Assembly: GCA_025055455.1 (NCBI GenBank)
Contig: JANWXD010000002.1
Coordinates: 71,808 to 135,807 of the forward strand
Source: Bryobacteraceae bacterium
Lineage (GTDB): Bacteria; Acidobacteriota; Terriglobia; Bryobacterales; Bryobacteraceae
Reading direction: 5' to 3'
DNA: 64,000 bases
The notes beneath the pieces were generated by a model. That model saw only the letters and a list, made by a program, of their open reading frames with translations. It was not told the origin of the DNA and did no database searches. Of the stretch, positions 34,729 through 42,340 are shown in pieces; the first letter of the stretch is position 1, and every line of letters begins with the position of its first letter. The translations under genes and the position numbers were made by a program.

Positions 34729-36234
34729 ATGACAATGAGCCGTGGTATGGAGTGGTCACACGGCTCGAAGGCCTCGCGATGGAAGCGCCGCGAGGCCGGT
34801 AATATCAGCCGGCGAGGATTCCTGGCCGGTCTGGCCGGGGGGGCCGCCGGTGCGGCGGCCCGCCGTCGCCCGAACATCCTCCTCTGCATCGCTGACGACT
34901 GGTCCTATCCGCACGCCTCCGCTTACGGGGATCGGGTGGTCCGCACTCCGGTTTTCGACCGCGTGGCGCGCGAGGGTGTGTTGTTCACTCATGCCTTTTG
35001 CGCTTCCCCTTCCTGCACCCCGTCGCGCGCCGCGATTCTCACGGGACAGGCGCCACACCGGCTGGAAGAAGGGGGCAACCTGTGGGGCTTTCTGCCGGCC
35101 CGTTTTCCCGTGTACACGGATCTGCTCGAGCAGGCCGGCTACGTCGTGGGCTTCACGCGCAAAGGCTGGGGCCCGGGAGATTACAAGGCTGGGGGCCGCG
35201 CGCGGAATCCGGCTGGGCCGGAGTTTGCAAGCTTCGCCGAGTTTCTCCGGACCGTGCCGGCAGACCGGCCCTTCTGCTTCTGGTTCGGAAGCCACGATCC
35301 GCACCGGCCGTACGAGTTGGGTTCGGGAGCGCGATCGGGCATGAAGCCCGAAGAGGTCGCCGTGCCCCCGTATCTTCCGGATCTGCCCCAGGTCCGCCAC
35401 GACATTCTCGACTATTACTTAGAGGTGCAGCGGTTCGACCGCGAAGTGGGAGAGATCTTGGAGCTGATCGAGCGGAGCGGCCGCGCTGCGAACACGCTGG
35501 TCGTCATCACCAGCGACAACGGCTGGCCGTTTCCGCGCGCCAAGGCCAACCTCTACGACTCGGGCACCCGTATGCCTCTTGCCCTGCGGTGGCCCGAACG
35601 GATCCGCGGCGGCCGGAGGGTGGACGCCTTCGTCAACCTCGCCGACCTCGCTCCCACGTTCTTGGAGGCGGCCGGAATCGAGCCGCTGCCGGAAATGACC
35701 GGACGGAGCCTCCTCGGCCTGCTCGGGGGCCGGGAGAAACCCGGGAGCCGCCAGGCCGTTTTTCTCGAACGCGAGCGCCATGCCTGGGTTCGCAAGGGAA
35801 ACTTGAGTTACCCGTCCCGCGCCGTGCGCACGCGCGATTTCCTCTACATCCGCAACTTCCGCCCCGAGCGGTGGCCGGCCGGCGATCCGGAACTGGTCCA
35901 TTCCGTAGGGCCTTTTGGAGATTGCGACGACTCCCCCAGCAAGCAATGGATCTTGCACTGGCGCACCGACCCCCCCTTCGTGCGCTATTTCGAACGGGCG
36001 TTCGCCCAGCGACCCGCGGAAGAACTATACGATTTGCGCAAAGATCCCGAGCAACTGGACAACGTGGCCGCGCGGCCGGAGTACGCTGCGGCGCTCGCCG
36101 ATTGCCGCGCGCGTCTGGAGCGCTGGATGAAGGAAACGGGCGACCCGCGCGCTGCTTCCGACGACGACCGCTGGGACCGGTATCCCTATTTCGGGCCGCC
36201 GGCCCGAATCCGAACCGGAGGCACAAGTCCATGA
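34729..36234 (+). CDS. Tat-exported sulfatase (formylglycine type), first of three
   Basis: This arylsulfatase-superfamily hydrolase of the periplasm has 501 residues. A twin-arginine signal lies at about 27-45 (NISRRGFLAGLAGG). Metal ligands include Asp56-Asp57 (IADDWS). Cys96 in CTPSRAAILTG is the residue converted to formylglycine. HDPHRPYE, SDNGWPF and the C-terminal LYDLRKDPEQLDN are family blocks. ATGs at 34729, 34735 and 34747 are all possible starts; all keep the Tat signal. Its stop overlaps the start of the next sulfatase (ATGA), so both are cotranslated. The substrate is unknown. Confidence 0.93.
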   Translation: MTMSRGMEWSHGSKASRWKRREAGNISRRGFLAGLAGGAAGAAARRRPNILLCIADDWSYPHASAYGDRVVRTPVFDRVAREGVLFTHAFCASPSCTPSRAAILTGQAPHRLEEGGNLWGFLPARFPVYTDLLEQAGYVVGFTRKGWGPGDYKAGGRARNPAGPEFASFAEFLRTVPADRPFCFWFGSHDPHRPYELGSGARSGMKPEEVAVPPYLPDLPQVRHDILDYYLEVQRFDREVGEILELIERSGRAANTLVVITSDNGWPFPRAKANLYDSGTRMPLALRWPERIRGGRRVDAFVNLADLAPTFLEAAGIEPLPEMTGRSLLGLLGGREKPGSRQAVFLERERHAWVRKGNLSYPSRAVRTRDFLYIRNFRPERWPAGDPELVHSVGPFGDCDDSPSKQWILHWRTDPPFVRYFERAFAQRPAEELYDLRKDPEQLDNVAARPEYAAALADCRARLERWMKETGDPRAASDDDRWDRYPYFGPPARIRTGGTSP

Positions 36235-37667
36235 ATCGCCGTCTCGAGAGCCTTTTGTCGCGCCGGGAATTTCTCGGCACGCTCGCCGTCGCTCCGCTGG
36301 CTTTGGCGCAGCGGCCGCAGCGAAACCTGCTGTTGATCGCTTCCGACGATCTCAACACCTGTCTGAGTGGTTACGGTCATCCGCTCGTCCGCACGCCGAA
36401 CATTGACCGGATCGCCCGCCGGGGCGTGCGTTTCGAGCGCGCCTATTGCCAGTTCCCGCTCTGCGATCCCTCCCGAGCCTCGTTGATGACCGGCTTGGCG
36501 CCCGACACGACGAGGGTCCATGACAACCAGAGGCATTTTCGTGAGGCGATCCCGGATGCGGTGACGCTGGGTCAGCTGTTCCAGAGACACGGTTACTTCA
36601 GCGCGCGGGTGGGCAAGATCTTTCATTACGGCGTACCGGGACAAATCGGCACCAGCGGACTGGACGACCAGCCCACCTGGAACGAAACCGTGAACCCCAA
36701 CGGCGTGGACCATACCCGGGAGGAGCCCCTGCTCACCAACTACACTCCGCAGCGGGGTTTGGGCTCAGCGATCTGCTTTTATGCCTCGCCCACTCCAGAC
36801 GAGGAGCACACCGACGGCCTGGTCGCGCTCGAGACCATCCGCCTGCTCGAGGCTCACCGCAAGGATCCGTTCTTCATCGCGGCCGGATTTTACCGACCGC
36901 ACGTGCCGTGGATTGCGCCGACGAAGTACTTCGACGCATACCCGCTCGACCGTGTGGAGCTAATTCCCTTCGAGGAAGGAGAGATGCGCATTGCGCCGGA
37001 GCTGGCCTATTTTACGCGTCCGGCCCATTGGGGCTTGAACGAAAGGCAGCGCAAGGAGGCGATGCGGGCCTACTACGCCTCTATCTCGTTCCTGGATGCG
37101 CAGGTCGGCAAGGTGCTGGATGCCCTGGAGCGGTTGCAGCTTGCCGACCGCACCACGATTGTGTTTTGGAGCGATCACGGCTATCACTTGGGCGAGCACG
37201 GACAGTGGATGAAGATGACGCTGTTCGAGGCCTCGGCGCGCGTGCCGTTGATCGTCGGTGGGGCGGGCGTGACGGCGGCAGGCGGTGTCTGCCGCCGGAC
37301 TGTCGAGCTGCTGGATCTCTACCCGACGGTAGCCGAACTGTGCGGGCTCAGAGGCGCGCCGACCGGTCTTCAGGGTCGCAGTCTTGTCCCGCTGCTGCGG
37401 CATCCTGGAGCCCGATGGGACAAGCCAGCCGTGACGCAGGTCACGCGCACCCACGAGGGCCGGCGCGTCATGGGCTACTCGATCCGCACCGAGCGCTACC
37501 GATACACCTTGTGGGACGAAGGTCGTTTGGGAGAGGAGCTGTACGATTACGAGCATGACCCCCGCGAGTTGCGCAACCTGGCCTCTTCGCCGGAAACTGC
37601 GGGGCTGAAGTCGGAACTACGCCGGCAGTTGATGGGCGTCGTAGCGCTGCGGGGCGGCCCGCTGTAA
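36231..37667 (+). CDS. Tat-exported sulfatase resembling iduronate-2-sulfatase, second of three
   Basis: The 478-residue protein starts at ATG 36231, overlapping the first sulfatase by four bases. A twin-arginine signal occupies about 8-28 (SRREFLGTLAVAPLALAQ). Asp39-Asp40 are metal ligands and Cys78 in CDPSRASLMTG is the formylglycine site. The pattern YCQFPLCDPSR, the GKIFHYG block and FWSDHGYHLGEHGQWMK are typical of iduronate-2-sulfatase-like enzymes acting on 2-O-sulfated uronic acids. A Glu/His-rich loop (PDEEHTDG) precedes the second metal block. The stop codon abuts the stop of the convergent third sulfatase with no base between them. Confidence 0.93.
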   Translation: MNRRLESLLSRREFLGTLAVAPLALAQRPQRNLLLIASDDLNTCLSGYGHPLVRTPNIDRIARRGVRFERAYCQFPLCDPSRASLMTGLAPDTTRVHDNQRHFREAIPDAVTLGQLFQRHGYFSARVGKIFHYGVPGQIGTSGLDDQPTWNETVNPNGVDHTREEPLLTNYTPQRGLGSAICFYASPTPDEEHTDGLVALETIRLLEAHRKDPFFIAAGFYRPHVPWIAPTKYFDAYPLDRVELIPFEEGEMRIAPELAYFTRPAHWGLNERQRKEAMRAYYASISFLDAQVGKVLDALERLQLADRTTIVFWSDHGYHLGEHGQWMKMTLFEASARVPLIVGGAGVTAAGGVCRRTVELLDLYPTVAELCGLRGAPTGLQGRSLVPLLRHPGARWDKPAVTQVTRTHEGRRVMGYSIRTERYRYTLWDEGRLGEELYDYEHDPRELRNLASSPETAGLKSELRRQLMGVVALRGGPL

Positions 37668-39212
37668 TCAGCCGCTCGCCATTCGGTCGGTGCAGGGCAA
37701 GGGGGGCGTGCCGTCTTCGGAACGGTCATCGCCCGTGAGGTCCCGGAGCCGCTCCAGCTCCCGCGTCAAATCCGCCGCCTGTTGCTTGTACGCCGGATCG
37801 TGGTATAAATTGCGCCGCTCTTCGGGGTCTTGTTCCAGGTCGAAAAGCTCCCACTCCTGCGGCTCCTGAATGTAATGAATCAGCTTCCAGCGCCGCGTGC
37901 GCACGCCGCGATGTTTGCCGGCGCAGTGCACCGCCGGATATTCGAAGTACTCGTAGAGCCAGGAGTCGCGCCAGCGCGGCGTCTTGCCCTCGAGGAGGGG
38001 GCGCCAGCTCATCCCGTGATGCTCCGTAAACGAGGGCCGCTCGATGCCGCAGTAGTCCAAAATCGTGTGGAAGATGTCGTGGTTGAGCACCATGTGCTGC
38101 CGGTCCACGCGCCCCCCTCTGACCGCCGCCGGATAGCGCACGAGCATGGGCACGCGGATGGAAGGCTCGTACATGAACCGCTTGTCGAACAGGCCGTACT
38201 CGCCGAGAAAGAAGCCATTGTCGGCGGTGTAGATCACCAGAGTGTTTTCGGTGAGCTTCTCCTTGTCGAGAAAATCGAGCACCCGCCCGAGGTTTTCGTC
38301 CACTGCGAGCAGCGTCCGGTAGTAATTCTTGACGAACGCCTGGAAGTTACGGCGCTTTTTCTCCGGCTGGGGCAAATCCGCGGGCACGCCGCGCTCGCGG
38401 AAATCCGGCATGTCGGCGATCCGCATGTCGGAGTTGCGCACCGCCGCAGGCCGGTTGCTCAGGTCCAGGTGAAACGTGGGGGGCTCGGGGATGGTCACAT
38501 CCTCGTACACTTTCGCGAACCGCGGCGCCGGAATCCATTCGCGGTGCGGCGCTTTGGTGTGGTACAGCACGCAGAAGGGTTTGTCCTTCGGCCGGTTGCG
38601 GAGCGCTTCGAGCACCTGGTCGGCGATCACGTCCTCGACGTAGCCGCGGAACCGCACGCGGCCGCCGTTGGCGATCATGACCGGATCCATGTAGGCGCCC
38701 TGGCCGGGCAGGATGCACCAATGGTCGAAGCCCCAGGGCGGCGTGGCGATGTGCCACTTGCCGAGCACGGCAGTGTAGTAGCCGGCCTGTTGGAGCAGCG
38801 CCGGAAAAATGACCTGCCCGGGGCGAAAGTAATGGGATAGGCCGCTGTTGGTCGTCACGCCGTGCGTGTGGGAATAGAGTCCCGTCAGGATGCTTCCACG
38901 GCTCGGCGAGCAAATGGCGTTGGTCACGAACGCATCGGCGAAGCGTACGCCTTCGGCCGCCAGCCGGTCCATGTTCGGCGTGCGCAAGATCGTATTGCCG
39001 GCGCAGCTCATGGCGTCCCAGCGCTGGTCGTCGGTCATGACCAGAAGCACATTAGGGCGCCGGTGCTGCGGCTGAGCGATGTGAGGAAATCCGGCGGCCG
39101 CGGCGCCGCCGAGCGCTCCGAGAGCGGTACGGCGGGTCACAGAGGGATTATACGGCAACCGCCCCGTGCCGGCATGGCGCAGCTTGCCGCGACCCGAAGG
39201 GGTGCGCGTCAT
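37668..39212 (-). CDS. Tat-exported sulfatase, third of three
   Basis: Formylglycine sulfatase of about 490-514 residues. ATG 39212 overlaps the upstream gene's stop (ATGA) and gives 514 residues. A GTG at 39140 gives 490 residues starting VTRRTALGALGG, which is a more usual Tat n-region, so the start is undecided. The motif TDDQRWDAMS supplies metal ligands. CSPSRGSILTG holds the modified Cys (101 from the long start, 77 from the short). KWHIATPPWGFDHW, YTADNGFFLGEYGLFDKR and the C-terminal LFDLEQDPEERRNL are standard. It is convergent with the other two sulfatases. No sulfatase-maturing enzyme is encoded in the window. Confidence 0.93.
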   Translation of the reverse strand: MTRTPSGRGKLRHAGTGRLPYNPSVTRRTALGALGGAAAAGFPHIAQPQHRRPNVLLVMTDDQRWDAMSCAGNTILRTPNMDRLAAEGVRFADAFVTNAICSPSRGSILTGLYSHTHGVTTNSGLSHYFRPGQVIFPALLQQAGYYTAVLGKWHIATPPWGFDHWCILPGQGAYMDPVMIANGGRVRFRGYVEDVIADQVLEALRNRPKDKPFCVLYHTKAPHREWIPAPRFAKVYEDVTIPEPPTFHLDLSNRPAAVRNSDMRIADMPDFRERGVPADLPQPEKKRRNFQAFVKNYYRTLLAVDENLGRVLDFLDKEKLTENTLVIYTADNGFFLGEYGLFDKRFMYEPSIRVPMLVRYPAAVRGGRVDRQHMVLNHDIFHTILDYCGIERPSFTEHHGMSWRPLLEGKTPRWRDSWLYEYFEYPAVHCAGKHRGVRTRRWKLIHYIQEPQEWELFDLEQDPEERRNLYHDPAYKQQAADLTRELERLRDLTGDDRSEDGTPPLPCTDRMASG

Positions 39213-40330
39213 CGGCACTCGTACGCCCCCGCCACGATGGCCTGGAAGGCGGAGTAAAGGAACGGCTTGGGTTTGTCGTCGGGCATCAGCAACGAGAAGC
39301 ACCCGTTGCCGGACAGATCGAAATAAAACGCCCGCTCCCAAGCCATGTGCTTGTAGGTCTTGCACACCAGATTCGCAATCTTGCGCTGCCGCGCCTCCGA
39401 GTGTCCCGGGCAGGTGCCATCGCCGAAGTTGAACTCGGTCGTCCAGATCGGCCGCGGCCTCCCAAGGCTCACCATGAGGTTCCAGAGCGCATGGACCGCT
39501 CTGCGGACCCCCTCGTCGTCTGAGCTGTAATTGGGGATGGTGAAAATGGGGAAATATTCGGGCCAGTTCAATAGCAGGATCCGCGCCCAGTCACGAATCC
39601 AGTTCGTGCGATAACCCCAGTTCCGGTCCCGTTGCGTGCAGTTGGCGCCGCGGTCGTAACAGGTGAACAATTCCGGCCCGAAAACGACCGCGTCCGGGAT
39701 CACGCTCGTGATCGCTTCTCTGGCGGGAATCATCAGCAGGTGCATGTATTCGGCCGCCGGCGATTGATAAAGAAGCGGCGGTTCGGGACTGAAATAGAGG
39801 TCCAGATTCGGTTCGTTGCCGATGGACCAATACTTCACGAAAGGATAACGCGAGGCGAGGTGATAGGCGAAATCGTAGAAATTATCCCGGAATTTTTCTT
39901 TGTGCGTGTTCCGTATCTTGCCGCACGGGTGCGGCGTTCCGGCGATGACGTCGCAGCCGGAGCCCCCCGCCCAACCGGGCTGCGAGCGCAACTGGAATAC
40001 GATCGTGACGCCTCGGGCCGCTAGGGTATGGACCGTGGCGTCCAGGTCCTCCCAGCGGTAGTCGTGGAAGCGCCCCGCGCGCGGTCCCCAGTAAGTCGAA
40101 CCCGACTCGGAAGGCTCCGCCCACGCCCAGATGATCGGCACGTAGGCCCAGCGCACCCCGGTGTCGGCCAGCTTGTGAGCCAAGTAGACGTTGCGCTGCG
40201 CTCCGGCTTGGTTGCCGGCGTTCATGTTGACGCCGAAGCGGTCTGGTCCCGAGGCGCCCGACAGGCCCCCCAGGATCGTCAACGCCGCCAAAAGGCGTCG
40301 TACGGTGTTCCATCGGGCAGGCGACCACAT
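39209..40330 (-). CDS. Secreted GH-A-clan glycoside hydrolase, GH39/GH5-like
   Basis: The 373-residue protein has a signal peptide (about 1-27, RRLLAALTILGGLSGASG) and then a TIM-barrel-like pattern. The likely acid/base Glu is in YWSIGNEPNLDLYF and the likely nucleophile in PIWTTEFNFGDG, the two NEP/TEF positions expected of GH-A glycosidases such as GH39 xylosidases. VRWAYVPIIWAWAEP fits the first barrel strands. Several Cys residues (CDVIAGTPHPC, CYDRGANC) could form disulfides in the periplasm. The sulfatase gene on the same strand overlaps its stop, so both may act on one glycan. The exact family is uncertain. Confidence 0.75.
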   Translation of the reverse strand: MWSPARWNTVRRLLAALTILGGLSGASGPDRFGVNMNAGNQAGAQRNVYLAHKLADTGVRWAYVPIIWAWAEPSESGSTYWGPRAGRFHDYRWEDLDATVHTLAARGVTIVFQLRSQPGWAGGSGCDVIAGTPHPCGKIRNTHKEKFRDNFYDFAYHLASRYPFVKYWSIGNEPNLDLYFSPEPPLLYQSPAAEYMHLLMIPAREAITSVIPDAVVFGPELFTCYDRGANCTQRDRNWGYRTNWIRDWARILLLNWPEYFPIFTIPNYSSDDEGVRRAVHALWNLMVSLGRPRPIWTTEFNFGDGTCPGHSEARQRKIANLVCKTYKHMAWERAFYFDLSGNGCFSLLMPDDKPKPFLYSAFQAIVAGAYECR

Positions 40331-40375
40331 CGCACCGAGTCATGTCCACGCCAGGAGCGGATTTCTGTAGACCGA

Positions 40376-41434
40376 TTATAGGCCGGAGCGGGACTGAGCG
40401 CCGGTCACGGGGCCCGAGGCCGGCTGTTGCTGGGTGATGCAGTGCAGCGTGCCCAAGCCGAGGACGAGATCGCGGGCGTAGATCCCGACGACCTTGCGCT
40501 CCGGAAACAGGCGAGCCAGGGCGCTAAGCGCCTCGCGGTCGCGCGGGTCGTTGAAGACCGGCACCAGCACGGCGGCGTTGCCGATGTAGAAGTTCGCGTA
40601 GCTAGCGGGCAAACGTTGGCCTGCGAAATAGACGGGTTCGGGCATCGGAAGTCGGACCACGCGCAGCGGCCAGCGCCGCAAAATTCTCAGGTTTTCCTCG
40701 AGCGGTTCGTGGTTGGGGTCGGAGCGGTCCGGCTCGTAGCAGGCCACTACCGTGTCGGGGGAGACAAAGCGAGCGATGTCGTCCACGTGGCCGTGCGTGT
40801 CGTCGCCGGCGATGCCGCGTCCGAGCCAGATCACGTGGCGGACGCCGAGAAAATCCGCCAAGGCCCGTTCTAGGCCGGCCCGATCCAAGCCCGGATTTCG
40901 CGCCTGCACGGGGCTCAACAGGCATTCCTCGGTGGCCAGCAGCAGGCCTTGCCCGTTGACATCGATGGCGCCGCCTTCCAGCACGATGCCGGTCTTCCAT
41001 TGCGGCAGCTTCAGGCGCCGGGCCAGACGATCCGGGACGGCATCGTCGCGCTGCCATTTACGGTACTTGGCCCAGGCATTGAACTTCCAATTGGTGATGG
41101 CGACTTCGCCGCGAGCGTTCCGGACGAAGATGGGGCCGTAGTCCCGGATCCAGCTGCGGTCGGTGGAGCAGTGGAAGAACTCTACGGCCGCCAGCTCCAC
41201 GTGAGATTGGCGCAGACGCCGCCGTGCACGTTCCTCCATTTGACGGTTTTCGACCAGGATGCGCACTCGTTCGCCCGGGGTTAGATGGCGCGCCACTTCG
41301 CAGTAGACCCATTCGATGGGCGCGAACTTGCCGGGCCAGTCGGAGCGTTCGTGAGGCCAAGCGAGCCACGTCGCCTCGTGGGGCTCCCACTCGGCCGGCA
41401 TCCGGAAGCCGAAAGCCGACGGCGTCCGCTCCAT
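40376..41434 (-). CDS. aguA: Agmatine deiminase (porphyromonas-type peptidylarginine deiminase family)
   Basis: The enzyme hydrolyses agmatine to N-carbamoylputrescine and ammonia, the second-to-last step of the arginine-agmatine route to putrescine. It has 352 residues from ATG 41434. The MPAEWEPHEATWLAWPH opening, the DRSWIRDYGPIFV block and VLEGGAIDVNGQG are characteristic. GDDTHGHVDDIARF and the nucleophile Cys332 in GLGTLHCITQQQP complete the active site. Its start overlaps the aguB stop by one base (TGATG), so translation is coupled. A longer open frame upstream lies within aguB and is rejected. Confidence 0.92.
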   Translation of the reverse strand: MERTPSAFGFRMPAEWEPHEATWLAWPHERSDWPGKFAPIEWVYCEVARHLTPGERVRILVENRQMEERARRRLRQSHVELAAVEFFHCSTDRSWIRDYGPIFVRNARGEVAITNWKFNAWAKYRKWQRDDAVPDRLARRLKLPQWKTGIVLEGGAIDVNGQGLLLATEECLLSPVQARNPGLDRAGLERALADFLGVRHVIWLGRGIAGDDTHGHVDDIARFVSPDTVVACYEPDRSDPNHEPLEENLRILRRWPLRVVRLPMPEPVYFAGQRLPASYANFYIGNAAVLVPVFNDPRDREALSALARLFPERKVVGIYARDLVLGLGTLHCITQQQPASGPVTGAQSRSGL

Positions 41435-42324
41435 CAATCGAGCCAGCGTCGCAGCAGCGGAGCGTACGCGTCCACACGGCGGTCCCGGTAAAACGGCCAC
41501 TGGCGCCGAACTTCCTCCGCACGCCGGGGGTCGCACTCCACCACCAGGATCGCTTCCTCGCTCGCGGACGCTTCTGCCAGAATTTCTCCGAACGGCCCGG
41601 CGACGAAAGAAGAGCCCCAGAATTCCAGCCCGTCGCCGGGCGGCCCCTCGTAGCCCACACGGTTGACGGCGGCCACGTAAATCCCATTGGCGATGGCGTG
41701 GCCGCGCTGCACGGTGCGCCAGGCGTCGCGCTGCTGCTCGCCGTAGTGCTGCTTTTCAGCCGGATGCCAGCCGATCGCCGTCGGGTAAAAGATGACGGCG
41801 GCTCCAGTCAAACTCGCCAGTCGCGCTCCTTCCGGGTACCACTGGTCCCAGCAAATCTGCACCGCGATGCGGGCGTAGCGCGTATCGAATGCCGGAACGC
41901 CCAGATCCCCCGGCGCAAAATAAAACTTCTCGAAATAGAGCGGGTCGTCAGGGATGTGCATCTTGCGATATAGACCCAGCAGCGTGCCATCGGCATCCAG
42001 GACCGCTGCCGAGTTGTGATAGACGCCCGGGCCCCGTCGTTCGAAGATCGGTGCGACGAGGGCCACCTGTAGGGCGGAGGCCAAGCGCGCCATCTGCTCG
42101 GTGGTAGGCCCGGGGACCGGCTCGGCGAGGGCGAACAGCTCCGGGTCCTCGCGGCGGCAGAAATATTGCGAACGGAACAGCTCCTGTAAGCACACGATTT
42201 GAGCGCCGCGCGCCGCCGCCTCGCGGATCCGCCACTCGGCCTTGGCCAGGTTCTCGTCCGGATCCGCGCCGCACGCCATCTGCACGAGACCGATGCGAAA
42301 TTTCGAGTCCCGGCGCGAGGACAT
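41434..42324 (-). CDS. aguB: N-carbamoylputrescine amidase (nitrilase superfamily)
   Basis: It hydrolyses N-carbamoylputrescine to putrescine, CO2 and ammonia, completing the pathway begun by the next gene. The 296-residue protein has the nitrilase triad: Glu in CLQELFRSQYF, Lys in YRKMHIPDDP, and Cys158 in VQICWDQWYPE. YFEKFYFAPGDLG and FYPTAIGWHP are specific to this amidase group. ATG 42324 begins MSSRRDSKFRIGLVQ. The divergent M14 peptidase gene starts only 16 bases away, so the promoters must lie inside the opposite coding regions or overlap. Confidence 0.93.
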   Translation of the reverse strand: MSSRRDSKFRIGLVQMACGADPDENLAKAEWRIREAAARGAQIVCLQELFRSQYFCRREDPELFALAEPVPGPTTEQMARLASALQVALVAPIFERRGPGVYHNSAAVLDADGTLLGLYRKMHIPDDPLYFEKFYFAPGDLGVPAFDTRYARIAVQICWDQWYPEGARLASLTGAAVIFYPTAIGWHPAEKQHYGEQQRDAWRTVQRGHAIANGIYVAAVNRVGYEGPPGDGLEFWGSSFVAGPFGEILAEASASEEAILVVECDPRRAEEVRRQWPFYRDRRVDAYAPLLRRWLD

Positions 42325-42340
42325 AGTAAGATTGTTCCAC

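Noticed and set aside
34998-36230. Upstream extension of the second sulfatase frame
   Set aside because: It lies within the first sulfatase gene in another frame; the Tat signal at ATG 36231 fixes the real start.
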